A program made the position numbers and the translations under genes. Below, in pieces: positions 25,986 to 37,499 of a stretch of 64,000 nucleotides of DNA (position 1 is its first letter; every line of letters starts with the position of its first letter). The stretch comes from Selaginella tamariscina (Eukaryota > Streptophyta > Lycopodiopsida > Selaginellales > Selaginellaceae), in assembly GCA_003024785.1 (NCBI GenBank), contig PUQB01000237.1, positions 294,647 through 358,646 of the forward strand. The letters are read 5' to 3'. The notes below the pieces were generated by a model. That model had not been told where the DNA came from and did no database searches. It worked only from the letters and a program-made list of their open reading frames with translations.

Positions 25986-26358
25986 TTACACCCTTAATTC
26001 CTTCTAAATATTCAAACAGCGTGTCCATATATATGTATATTCTGTGTCACATACGCACAGCAACACATACATACATACATACACATCAATGTGTGTATAT
26101 AAGTTATATAACCTGGTTTATACCTGTTACTCCAGTTGCTGTAATAACTCTGCACCTCATTTTGCATCTGCCTGCATTGTATCCTAAACTAAATACATAA
26201 ATACAATACATATATATTTGAATGTTGTCACTGAATTATATACTATATTATATAGTTAATATATTTATATGCATATACGCCTCCTTTGTGTATATGCGTA
26301 TTTGTACTACCTTGTACAATATTCTGCAACCAGGAAGAAGAAGTCCAGGGTTCAATCC

Positions 26359-28975
26359 ATGGTTCTGGGTTTAGGGTTTGTCCCCTGTTTTAGGGTTCGG
26401 AGGGCACAGCAGCAGCAGTATTCAGGTAATCGATCCGAGAAGAAGCAGAACATAATTGACAGTCTGATCAAGGGATTCAATAGTTCAACCGACAGTACAG
26501 CGGTGCGCTTGAATTCGGCAGGGAGATCCACCGGCGAGTCGTGGAAGTCCGGCGACAGGTTGCTCATCCAGATGTATGGAAAATGTGGGAGTGTTACAGA
26601 ATGTGTTTAATTCGGTGTCTGGAAAAGTGTGTTCACGTGGAATGTCATGCTCGGGGCGTATGCGAACTCTACAAGGTGTTATATATTATATGTATTATGT
26701 ATATAATAGGAACTGAATAGAAAACCATTGTATACCATATATCTCAGAGTCATAGTAGCAAGCTTAGATGCTTTAGCTTTTCATATACCTCTTACAATTC
26801 ATTATAATTGTTCTTCTATCCTCCATATACCTACATTTACATGTCTCTGTGTACATACATACATATGCACTTGATTTGATGTATATTTTTCTTATTATTT
26901 ATTTATTTATTGCATTTTTACTAATAAATATATTTATACTGTATGTTGCTATATAACGTAGTATCATGCAGATGTTGAGTTTGATATCATGTTGAGGGTG
27001 AGTAAAATGTACACAACACGTTGTGTGTATGAGAGTTATATGTATGCATATATATGTGCTATATATGCATGAGAACATAGTAACTGAGTATCAAAGCTTC
27101 CATACTATATCTCGCTGTTTTTGAAACAATAACCTGTGTATAGCTTACTTAAATGCTTGGCTTCTTATACTTGTACATATTATATTCCCTTGTAGTATAC
27201 TTAATTGCAACAATACACACGTAGACTTCTAAGATATAACTTATTTATGTATGTTACCATTACGAAGAGAATAATGTGATGCTACTATAGTGAGTTCCCT
27301 ATCACGTAAAGTTTTAAGTAGAATCTACAGATATGTATGTATGTATGCATGTATATGTATGTGTGTGTGTGTGTGCGCGTGTGCATCTGTTTTATATATG
27401 TGCTCATATGTATATAGGGATGGATATATGTACATGTATAAAAGAACATAGAAACTGAGATAAAAGCTCTCACATTTTACCCGTTTGTGGCTTAATAAAC
27501 TACAACTTAAGTATTATGGCTTGCTCCATATTAGTACCTCTGTGTGTAGGCACGTACATGGCCATAGAACTTTAAAACACACACATATATATGGGCTTGA
27601 TTATATATAGTTTTATTATGTTTGTCTAGTTCCTGAGTCCTCAAATATATGACTACTATATTAATGTAATATATTATAGTAATATCTTGTTAATGTTATA
27701 CTAACACAGATTCATATAGAGGATGAGATTGACTCCAAATGCAGCTACATTTGTACCAGTTCTGGAGGCCTGCTTAAACATCGGGTCTTTATCGGTCCTT
27801 ACATCGCCGAATCACTGAGCTCAACCTGGAAACTAATCCGATTGCCAAACTTTGTTTATGCTGTGTGTTTTCCATCTTAGTATACATACATACAAACAGG
27901 ACGACATATAAGTATATATAATAAGTATATGTACATGTGTATAGGCATGCGTGGGGCACGTTAATATCACTTTTGGAAGCGTGTACACGTGCGAGAGATT
28001 TAAGAAAGGGTACAAGGGTCATAAGGATGTTGTGATGGAGAAGTTGGACAAGAACCCCCTATTATTGAACGCTGTTATTTACATGTATAGCAAGTGTGCG
28101 AGGAAGGTGCTTGATGCCATGTGTGAGAAGATATCGGAACGGAAAACGACCAAGGTACTCTCTCTCTCACACACATACGCACTCACAGACGCACACAACT
28201 TACACTCTACTTTTATGTAAACATATATGTGAACCATGTATAACTCTAGACATAGGTTTTGCTTTGTAAATGCTATTATTCCCATACGCGTAGTGTAATG
28301 CTATTATACGCACGTATAACTCGTGCTGCGTACGCGTGCGACTCGAATTTGAGCCTATAACTATACTCCATGCATATGTATAGTTGTTTTGATAAAGCAC
28401 CTTGAAAACAAGCAAAGACTAGCCTTTATGCAATGTACATAGGCTAAGTTATATGTTAGCTCTAAGCTTATTTATCTCTCCATTACACATGCACACGGAC
28501 ACACACACACACACACACAACACATATATAGAGAGAGATGCATACATATCTGCATATATAACGATGTCAAGTACAGGTAAAGAAGCTCTTGAACTGTACT
28601 CGAGCATGGAATAGACCCAGACAAAGAAACGTATACGAGCTTGTGGCCTTCTTGGGGATCTAGACATGGGGAGGAAAATTCACGATGCAATTGTCTCAAG
28701 GGGATTCGAGGGCATTCTGGAGATTGCAAACTCCCTCCTCGACATGTACAGCAGGGTTTCTTGCATTGAGGACGTGCAACGTGTGTTCCAGAGCATGTTA
28801 ACACTGATGTTGTATATTGGCACTTACACAACATAGCAGGTAATCTCTCTCTAGTACGTATGTAGTTTGTGTATATATAGAACACATAATGTGTATGTGT
28901 CGACTCTGTATATATGTGTGTGTCTAGGTTCTGCCAGGCAATAAGAGTGTTTCTATTGATGGATTTTGAAGTGAC
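26359..28975 (+). pseudogene. PPR pseudogene, unit B, with large deletions
   Basis: Inverted copy of the PPR gene at 2411-6261. It keeps an ATG-led N-terminus (MVLGLGF...CFRVRRAQQQQYSGNRSE) through LIKGFNSSTDS and LLIQMYGKCG. It then has only fragments of the later exons: MRLTPNA...VPVLEACLNIG near 27723-27785, KLDKNPLLLNAVIYMYSKC near 28040-28100, IHDAIVSRG near 28675-28705, and RVFLLMDFE near 28945-28970. Several internal PPR repeats and the whole E tail are deleted. At a few positions it keeps the reading frame that copy A has lost, so the two copies decayed independently, or copy A carries errors. Confidence 0.85.
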
Positions 28976-31202
28976 AACAAAGCCTGCACATTTTGTGTAA
29001 GAAAACATCATAACGAGAATGTAATATTGATTGAATGTACATTATAATACACCTCATTAGTGATTGTCCTGTAAGACATGCCTTCAGTCACACACACGCT
29101 CACGCACACACGTGATTTCAGAAAGCATTAGTTTAAATTCAAAAATTGCTGATAGGTTTTTAAAATATCATATATTAAATGAAGTTTAATGTTTTTATTT
29201 TTGATTTTATATTATATTTCAGTTGAAAAATTGTTCTTTAATTTTGGCAAATATTATTTATTCTATGTTGTTTTTATTTATTTGTTTTGTTTTATATTTG
29301 TCAAGACAAACGATCCGGTGTACTGCACGTCCGGTATCTTAATATCTACTTTAATATTTTTTAACAAATATAATTCATAATGTGTTCAACTCTAATTTTC
29401 AACATAAAAATAATTAAATAATAAACAGAACATCTATAAATATTTGAGTGTGCACAAAATATCTAATTATCTCATATATATTAAATTTCAATTTAATATA
29501 TGAACTTCATTTATATTGAAATATAACAAGCAACTTGTAAAGTACATAATAATATTAATATATACTTTAATAGTTTTTAACAAAGTATAATTAACATCTA
29601 TAATTATGTAAACATGGTGACTTGACCGTTTCATTTGCCAGCAAAATTTAGCTCCTAATAAAAGACAAAAATAAAAGACAAAATAGGGAATTGATATTGA
29701 TAAGTGATTTAATTTTATATTTCTTAACTAGCATTATTAAAATTATTAATTATAAATATGATTAAATAAATTATTAAATCTATATTTTAAATTGAAATGT
29801 TAAATATGAATGATTAAGTTTATATATTTTAAATACAAATTAATATTGGCTAAATTTTATATTTTCAAATGTGAATCATTTTTTCTTAATATCTTATATT
29901 GATTAAAGATTAATTAATAATTATTTATATTAAACATTTAGTTTTAGATATTGAATTTACTATAAATTATAGTAATTTACTTTTAATATGTTTAACATAA
30001 AATTTTAATTATATGTATTTAAAATGTAAAAATATTGTTACATGGGCTAAGTATGATATAATGTAAAATCAAAATCAATATTTAATATCAAATTTTAAAT
30101 ATCTAAAATAAATAATTAAATTTAATGTTTTACACACAAGTTAAATACTTAAGCATTATATTAAACACTAAATAAATGTAAAAAATTATTATGTATTTTG
30201 TTATGCAAGCTTGTAAATAATAATTTTAATACACTTTTGTTATTTGTAACACACAACAAGCTACGAGAATGTAATATTAATTGAATGTACATTGAAATAA
30301 CAACACATTAGACATGCACGTACGTTTGTACACCTTATTAGTGATTGTCCTGTAAGATATGCCTTTAGTCAAACACACGCACACGCACGCACACATACGT
30401 CATTTCAGAAAGCATTAGTTTAAATTCAAACAGTTGGTGATAGTGGCTGTATGCATAAATATTAAATGAGTTTTAATGTTAAATTTTGATTTTAAATTTT
30501 ATTTCAGTTAAAAATTTGTTCTTTTAAGTTCGGCTACTCGGGATTTCGTAGGTCAGAAATTTAAATTAAGCTCTTATTTTTTATGGCTAATTAGAATTTA
30601 TTTTAAGGATAATATATAGGTATATTAAACATAAATACTTATAAAATTCGATATATGTGTTCTTTGTTTTATTTTTATATTTGTCAAGCAGTCGTTACCA
30701 AGATAACGTAAATATCTCAAATTTTAAATTTGTTTTTGTTACTGTATTTATATATGAACTTCATTTATATTAAAAATATACATTATATATATATATATAT
30801 ATAATTTCTTTGTAACAAAGTATAATTAATAATGTAGTTTTCAACTTAAAATAATCAAAAAATATAGAACATATTTGAGTGTGCACGTATATATCTAATT
30901 ATGTCATATATATTATATTTTAAATTTGTTTTTCATAACTGCATATATATAATATATATAATATATATATATATATTATATAATATTATATATATAATAT
31001 ATATATATATTATATGAACTTCATTTATACTGCGTTAAATTAATGTACTTTAATAGTTTTAACAAAGTATAAAATAATGTAAAATTTCAACATTAAAATA
31101 ACTAAATAATAAACTGAACATCTCAACAAGGATTAAGGATTTAAACATGTTTAGGACTAAACAAACAATGAAAATAATTTAGCAGCCATTTAAAATTGTG
31201 TG
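28976..31202. other. AT-rich spacer with duplicated blocks
   Basis: Contains two copies of a block also found at the window's left edge (29010-29155 and 30260-30445, sharing TTTCAGAAAGCATTAGTTTAAATTC), embedded in AT-rich DNA. The stretch 29650-30240 is closely similar to 34580-35120. A self-complementary (TA)n array lies at 30945-31015. No gene is seen. Confidence 0.65.
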
Positions 31203-31273
31203 GTTAGCTTGCCCGAGAGGTCTAAGGGGTCACTCGTACATTGTACGCGTGGATTCGAACCCCACAGTTAGCA
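31203..31273 (+). pseudogene. tRNA-Leu pseudogene lacking the anticodon arm
   Basis: The 5' half (GTTAGCTTGCCCGAGAGGTCTAAGG) and the 3' half (TACATTGTACGCGTGGATTCGAACCCC) are present. The anticodon stem-loop CTTAAGA present in the other two copies is missing, so it cannot decode. Confidence 0.88.
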
Positions 31274-31466
31274 AATTTTATTTAGTATTTAAGTTAAATT
31301 TAAAGTATTATGGATTTTCAACGATTGGTATCCATAGTCTTTCGGAAGTAGAATATGTCAAAGATTAAATTTTATTTAGTATTTTAAGTTAAAATTAAAG
31401 TATCATGGATTTTCAACTACTGGTATCCGTAGTCTTTCGGAAGTAGAATATGTCAAAGATTAAAGA
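31273..31466 (+). repeat. Two-copy tandem repeat of about 94 bp
   Basis: The stretch AAATTTTATTTAGTATTT... to ...GTCAAAGATTAAA occurs twice in a row at a period of about 94 bases, with a few substitutions (CGATTGG versus CTACTGG; CCATAG versus CCGTAG). It follows directly on the pseudo-tRNA-Leu. A single related stretch is near 41780-41850 in unit C. Confidence 0.8.
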
Positions 31467-32568
31467 TTGATTTTAGGAAAAATTATCAAACTGATATTAT
31501 ATATTTTTATTTGTTTACCAAATTAAATTTTGAGTCCCATTAATTTGCTTAATAACACACATACAATGTGATATATATAAATACATATACGGTATACAAT
31601 GTAAATGGTATATATTATATATAACCAGTAGTTCATGTTTATGTGTTATCAATTTAGACATTTTTAAAACTACATAGACAATTTGGGAATTATCTAAACT
31701 TAGAGGGTCAAATTGATAATTTTTTCTAGATTTAAAGATAATTGAATTTGATAGTTTAAATGACTGGTAGAGAAAAATCATATGTTATCTGTATAAGAAA
31801 GTAAAATATGTAAAAAATTAAATATACGTAAACTATAAGAAGTTGAAATTCGAAAATCATGTTTCATTTATTTACAATATGCTATTAAATTCATGACTCT
31901 TTAACTCTTTTATTTCTTTATTTATTATTATAGCTTTTATTCACACCCATCAATTTCAGTTGTAAACAATTAAATTTGATAAAATTTAAATGTTTTTAAA
32001 TTAGTGTAATCGAATCCTGAAGCACAAATGCTTGTCAAGATTTTGGGGACACTTGCAGAACACGCCCCCCCCTTAGAACATGTATATAAAACAAAAGAAA
32101 AATTTACGTTTACCTTAATTCCCAGGGGTTTCGTGCCTGTAACATACACTAAAACCTCATTCATAAATGCATTTAAATAAAAAAAATATGTTAATTTAAA
32201 AATGCATTAACCCTAAAGGGCTCACGTTTTAGTTTTCAATAAGGATTTGGGTTTTTTTAAAAATTTATCTCATTAAATTTTTCATATCATAACACTCAGT
32301 ATCCTAAATCCTCCTAAATAATATTGAAATAAAGGGGAGGCGTATTCTGCAAACTAGCCAGATTTTCAAATATTAATTATTTAAATTGATGTTACTTTCA
32401 GTTTGAGATTTTTAAGCAAAAACAAGCATGAAAATGCATTTATTAAAAATTAAATAATTTACAAATTTTATTTTATTTAATCTTTGTAAAATATGCGTAT
32501 ATAAGTCAGTATTTTAGCTGTTAGCGTTGGAGTAAACTAATAAAATTATTTAATGAATTCAAAACCCT
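31467..32568. other. AT-rich spacer of unit B
   Basis: No gene is seen. Large parts match 41850-42560 in unit C, for example TTTTGAGTCCCATTAATTTGCTTAATAACACAC, which shows units B and C are duplicates through this spacer. Confidence 0.65.
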
Positions 32569-32996
32569 TTAAATAGATTTAAAATGATGATATTTAAATT
32601 GATTTAACAAACATACATATAATATAACATGTAAAGTGTAGATAACATATGTATACACATACTTAACAAAATGAACCTTAAGCAGCAGGAGATGATCCTG
32701 TGACGTGTCTGTCGACTTGGAAGGCATCCATTGCCACATGGCATTTGAAAATTCAGGAGCTGACGTTGCTGACACGTGTTCCAATTTATATGCTTGAAAC
32801 GGAATGTGCGACATCAACGGTATAGAGAATGTCTTCAATTGTTCCTCTAATCTCTCCTTCTCCGCTTTTAATCTTGCCTTCTCGTCCCGTGAATCATTCT
32901 TTTCTGCCTGTTACAATCCCATCCAATCATGTATGTTCTCTCTATATATAAACACATATGTATATGGACATATACACATGATAAATATTTATGTAT

Positions 32997-33053
<57 letters not shown>

Positions 33054-33513
33054 TCTTACAACAAAATACTATGTCAGAAATCAGACACGTAAAATGTGCA
33101 TGCTATAATCTATAAGCAAAACGCATGTATATCTGACATATTGAATGATATACATGTATATACATACGTACCACACACACACACACATACCTTCAGTTGT
33201 TGAGCTTCGACACGTAGCTGCTGTACAATACATGCGGCTCCGCTAAGGATGGCAGATTTGTCTGTTTTCAATGGCCGTCCTACCGCTGGCTCTAGTGCAC
33301 AACTCAACTCCAAAAACCTACATAAATATTACTAAATATATGTAACTATCTAAGTTAAGACACCAACGCATCTGTCTCTGAAACAACACACACACACACA
33401 GAGGTCTGTATGTGTATGTAACAGGACCTACACATGGGTCTATATCTATCCATCTCTCCCTCCCTCCCTCCCTCTCTCTCTATCCACATATATATATATA
33501 TATATATATATAT

Positions 33514-33570
<57 letters not shown>

Positions 33571-33852
33571 AACGAGTATTATATATTCACCAGTAAATAA
33601 ATGCGTATGTATATTTATTACGTCTAAATATGGTAAGACACAAACGCATCTGTCTGGGAAACAACACACACACACAGGTTTGTCTGTGTGTATGTCTCTG
33701 AAACAGGACCTACACATAACTATCGTGTATGTATGTGTGTGTGTGTGTGTATACACACACATATATAATTTACTCACTTGTCATTAAGCTTGTCTCTTCT
33801 CATTTTCTCACGGACCGCTTTTGAAGGTGTTCCAGGTGTATCATCCCGTGGC
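32569..33852 (-). pseudogene. bHLH factor duplicate, 5'-truncated
   Basis: Copy of the bHLH gene at 42636-44470. Exon 2 (33852-33778: SKAVREKMRRDKLNDK), exon 3 (33317-33191) and exon 4 (from 32907) are present. Exon 1 with the start codon is absent; upstream lies the tRNA-iMet block of unit C instead. Exon 3 is 42 bases shorter at its 3' end than in the full copy, an in-frame loss of 14 residues from the leucine zipper. The C-terminus is altered because bases encoding RPP are missing, so the frame runs past the normal stop to 32569. It is most likely a pseudogene unless a new 5' exon is used. Confidence 0.82.
33001..33053 (+). repeat. (GT)n-(GA)n microsatellite in bHLH duplicate intron
   Basis: A compound repeat between exons 3 and 4 of the bHLH duplicate. 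The matching intron of the full copy (42940-42990) has a shorter form. Confidence 0.88.
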
Positions 33853-34131
33853 CTGCATGGAATAAACACTCTATAGGTCCCAGGTAATATTTTATCAGAT
33901 ACATATACATATATACATATATATATACATATACATATTACATACACACATACATACGTATAGAAATAGACACACACACACATATATATATAAAGGAAAT
34001 TTATCATGGTAGCGAATAGTTTCACTTGTTGTAACACAAATTTAGAACATGCTTTAACAAAACAGAGTTTGTGCATGTATGAGACGGTACTCGATATATA
34101 TTTAAATTTACAAAAAGGAAAAAATTGGAGT
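33853..34131. other. Junction between units B and C
   Basis: Upstream flank of bHLH exon 2 runs into a block (33970-34080) that matches 21070-21180 and lies beside tRNA-iMet in both places. bHLH exon 1 should lie here but is replaced. This marks a duplication breakpoint. Confidence 0.6.
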
Positions 34132-34204
34132 TATCAGAGACAGGTTTCGATCCTATGACCTTTGGGTTATGAGCCCACCGCGCTTCCTGCTGCGCCACTC
34201 TGAT
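34132..34204 (-). tRNA. Initiator tRNA-Met (CAU), unit C copy
   Basis: Over its 73 bases it is identical to the copy at 7546-7618. A run of six T on the transcribed strand follows shortly after the 3' end (about 34121-34126), suitable as a Pol III terminator. It is probably functional. Confidence 0.92.
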
Positions 34205-34299
34205 TTATATAGTTAATTTTCATTTTAAAAACCTTATATTAGGGTACTATAGGACTATTTTAATCTTTAACATATAAAGCTCTTTACGTAAAACATATA

Positions 34300-34516
34300 T
34301 ATTAATGCCTTGGTCTTCCTCACATTCTTGTGTACGAGGATGACGCCCACCGCCCACCGTGTGGATGATCAACAGGGTTCTTTGCAATGCCACGTATTCC
34401 CTTCCACTGTTTGCTTGGGTTTAGCGTAATTTGGCTTAATTAAGGGACCTATAATTGCTTTGCATCTCCCTGATGGCATTCTCACAGCCACCCTCTGTGT
34501 AGGAAACTTCTTAAGT
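34300..34516 (-). pseudogene. RPL2 pseudogene, unit C
   Basis: A remnant of RPL2 exon 2 only. It starts just after the intron end (AAGTTTCCTACACAGAGGGTGGC on the minus strand) and keeps LIKPNYAKPK, then a shifted NPVDHPHGG segment and VRKTKA. Internal deletions remove the AGQNRW and TPWGKP parts. Exon 1 and the whole neighbouring PPR are missing in this unit. Confidence 0.85.
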
Positions 34517-34530
34517 GTGTGTGTGTGTGT

Positions 34531-36187
34531 GTGCGTGTGGATTTTAGAATTAAAATTTTTAACCCAAAAATTTTAAGAATCAGCTCCCAATAAAAGAAAA
34601 AAATAGGGAATTAATATTGATAAGTGATTTAATTTTAATAACATTATTAAAATTATTAATTATAAATGTGATTAAATAAATTATTAAATCTATATTATAA
34701 ATTTAAATGTTTAATATAAATGATTAAGTAGATACAAATTAATATTGGCTAAATTTTATATTTTCAAAATGTGAAATTTTTTCTTAATATCTTATATTGA
34801 CTAAAGATTATAATTTATAGTAAATTTAATATCTAAAACTAAATGTTTAATATAAATAATTATTAACTTTAATATTTTTAACCAAAATTTTGAATTATAT
34901 GTATTTAAAATGTGAAATATTGTTACATGGAAGTATGATCATTTAAATTATTGAATTTAAAATCAAAATCAATATTTAATTCAAAATTAAATATTTAATA
35001 ATAAATAATTAAATTTAATATTTTAAACACAAGTTAAACACTTTAGCATAAATGTATTAAACATAGAATAATTATGTATTTTGTTATGCAAACTTGTAAG
35101 TAATAATTTTAATACACTTGTTATTTGTAACACACAGCAAGGATGCCATAACGTAGCATTAGTTGAATATACATTAAAATAATATATACATCAGACATGC
35201 ACGTCCATTTATACACCTTATTAGTGGTTGTACTATAAATATGAAATGAAATGTCACACAGTGAGCCCCATTTAATTTTAAATTTTTAAAGAGGAATTTA
35301 AGATGTATTATTATTACAACATAAATAAAAAAATTTAAAAAATAAAATATAAATTCTTTGTGAGTTAAAATGTAAATTTCTTTAGATTAATGTATTTTTT
35401 GGATTAACATATTTTCTTATTTAAATGAATATGTGAATGGGTTTTCGTGCATGTTAATTAAAAAAAGATTTTAAAAAAAATGTACTTAAAAAACCAAGGG
35501 TAAACCTTTTGGAATTAAATGGAAATGTTAATTTTCCTTAAATTTCTTATATATGTTCTAATAAAGGAGCTTATTCTGCAAGTCTCTCATAAATTTTAAT
35601 ATTAAATTTTAATTTTATATTATATTTCAGTTAAAAAATTAGATTTCGTAAGTCAGAAATTTAAATTAAGTTTTTTATTTTTTATGACTAATTAGATTTT
35701 CTTTTAAGGATAATATATAGGTATATTTTACATAAATAATTATAAAATTCGATATATGTATGTTTTTATTTTTATATTTGTCAATAAAGAAACTTGACTT
35801 TTATAGAAAACACTAATTAAAATAACATAAATATCTAATTATGTCGTATATATATATCAAATTTTAAATTTGTTTTCACTATATTTCTATATGAACTCAT
35901 TTATATTAAAACTTCTATATATGTTTTTAATAAAGTATAATTAATAATGTAGTTTTCAACATTAAATAAATCAATAATATAGAACATATTTGAGTGTGCA
36001 CGTATATATCTAGTTAATGTCATATATATTAAATTTTAAATTTGTTTTCCATAACTGCCGAACTTCATTTATGCTACATAATAATACTTTAATAGTTTTA
36101 ACAAAGTATAATTAATAATGTAAAATTTCAACATTAAAATAACTAAATAATAAACTGAACATCTATATATAAATAAATAATTGAAAT
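34531..36187. other. AT-rich spacer of unit C
   Basis: AT-rich DNA that matches 29650-31110 over long stretches, for example the repeated motif around AGGGAATTAATATTGATAAGTGATTTAATTTT. No gene is seen. The retrotransposon is inserted at its right end. Confidence 0.65.
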
Positions 36188-36348
36188 TGTAGGATCCACA
36201 TGTATAGCTGCATGTGCACATATTATAATTAGCGTAGTAGATTTTGATAACCATCGAATTAGATTCAATCTGAACCACTCGCTTTTGTACATAAGTTAAG
36301 GTTTTTGAACTAATGGATATACACATTTCTATATTCCGAGCTCTCACA
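36188..36348 (+). repeat. 5' LTR of Ty3/gypsy element
   Basis: Starts TGTAGGATCCACATG and ends CTCTCACA. It aligns over its whole length with 40875-41034, with about a fifth of positions differing by eye, which implies an old insertion. There is an AT-rich, TATA-like region near 36285-36300. Confidence 0.85.
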
Positions 36349-36493
36349 TTGGTGGAGGTGAGGGGCACCTCTAATTGTCCCTACGGAGTGCTCGGATTTG
36401 TGTCTTTTTATCAATTTTCTTTGTCTTCTTAGGTCTAGCTTTTCCATTGTCTAGATCTATTCCTTTCTTGTGGATTTTGTCTTTCTTCGTCCA

Positions 36494-37090
36494 TGAATCC
36501 ACAACAGCAAATCCCTTGTCTGTGGAGCAGTTACTCATGCAGTTGTTGGATGCCATGCGTGTGCAACTGAACAATCATTCTCAGTTGATGGCAGCATTCA
36601 TACCCAGGGTACTCCTCCTACTCATGTTGCAAACCCCCGTGTCCGGCCGGATTTCTTTCGCGGAAATCCTGGAGATGATGTGTACCATTGGTTTGACCAC
36701 TTCACTGTGGTTGCCACATATCATTCGTGGGACGGTGCTCAGTGTTTGCGCGAGTTTCCTACTTGTCTTCAAGGGACGGCGTTGCAGTGGTACAATGGTC
36801 TGGACGTTGCAACTCGTGGAGATTGGAATATTCTTCCAGAGATCTTCAAACGTGCATTTGGGCATGCGGACGACTGTGATGATGCTTTTCAGCAGTTGCA
36901 TCGTATTCGTCAGGAGCCATCTGAGTCGGTGATGCAGTTTGGTGTTCGCTTTCGAAGCCTTTTGCTGCGTGCAGAACCTAACATGTCGGAACGCATCAAG
37001 TTAGGTATGTTGTGCTTGTGCATGCACTAGCTCCAGTGACTCTTGACGATGCTTTGAGGCTGGCACAACGATATGAGTCGTCACCTCTCC
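36494..37090 (+). pseudogene. Retrotransposon gag, frame-broken
   Basis: A Retrotrans_gag domain is recognisable at about 36650-37000: VYHWFDHFTVVA, FPTCLQGTALQWYNGLD, LHRIRQEPSESVMQFGVRF. The upstream N-terminal part (LLMQLLDAMRVQLNNHSQL) and the downstream part lie in other frames. No intact zinc knuckle was found. Confidence 0.8.
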
Positions 37091-37499
37091 CACTTGCCCT
37101 TCACGTGCTCTCGTTCCACTTCATGTTGGGGATGGACCTGCTCCGATGGAGGTTGAGGCTGTTGCCGCTCGTGTACCAGCACAAGGTGGGCCCGTGGACG
37201 AGGACGTGGACGTGCAGTTCGTTGTTGGGCGTGTGATGAGGTTGGACACACGTATCGGCGCTGTCAACGGTTTCCCGATTGGCGTCCCCCATTTCCAGGA
37301 TGGAGGCCATGGCGTCAACAACGTCCGGTTGGTGCTGCTGCAGTGGAAGGTTGTGATGCGGTGGATCTTCCGGGAAACGACGAATCGCACGAGTAGAGGA
37401 GGGTCCTCGTGCGAATAAATTAGTGACCCCTCCGTCTTTCTTTCGGGAGTATCATCAAGGGGTTCACTCGGCACCAAATCATCCGGTTTTCACTTTTCA

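Noticed and set aside
37101..37477. Minus-strand frames inside the retrotransposon
   Set aside because: They are shadows of the gag-protease region; the plus strand carries the recognisable motifs.
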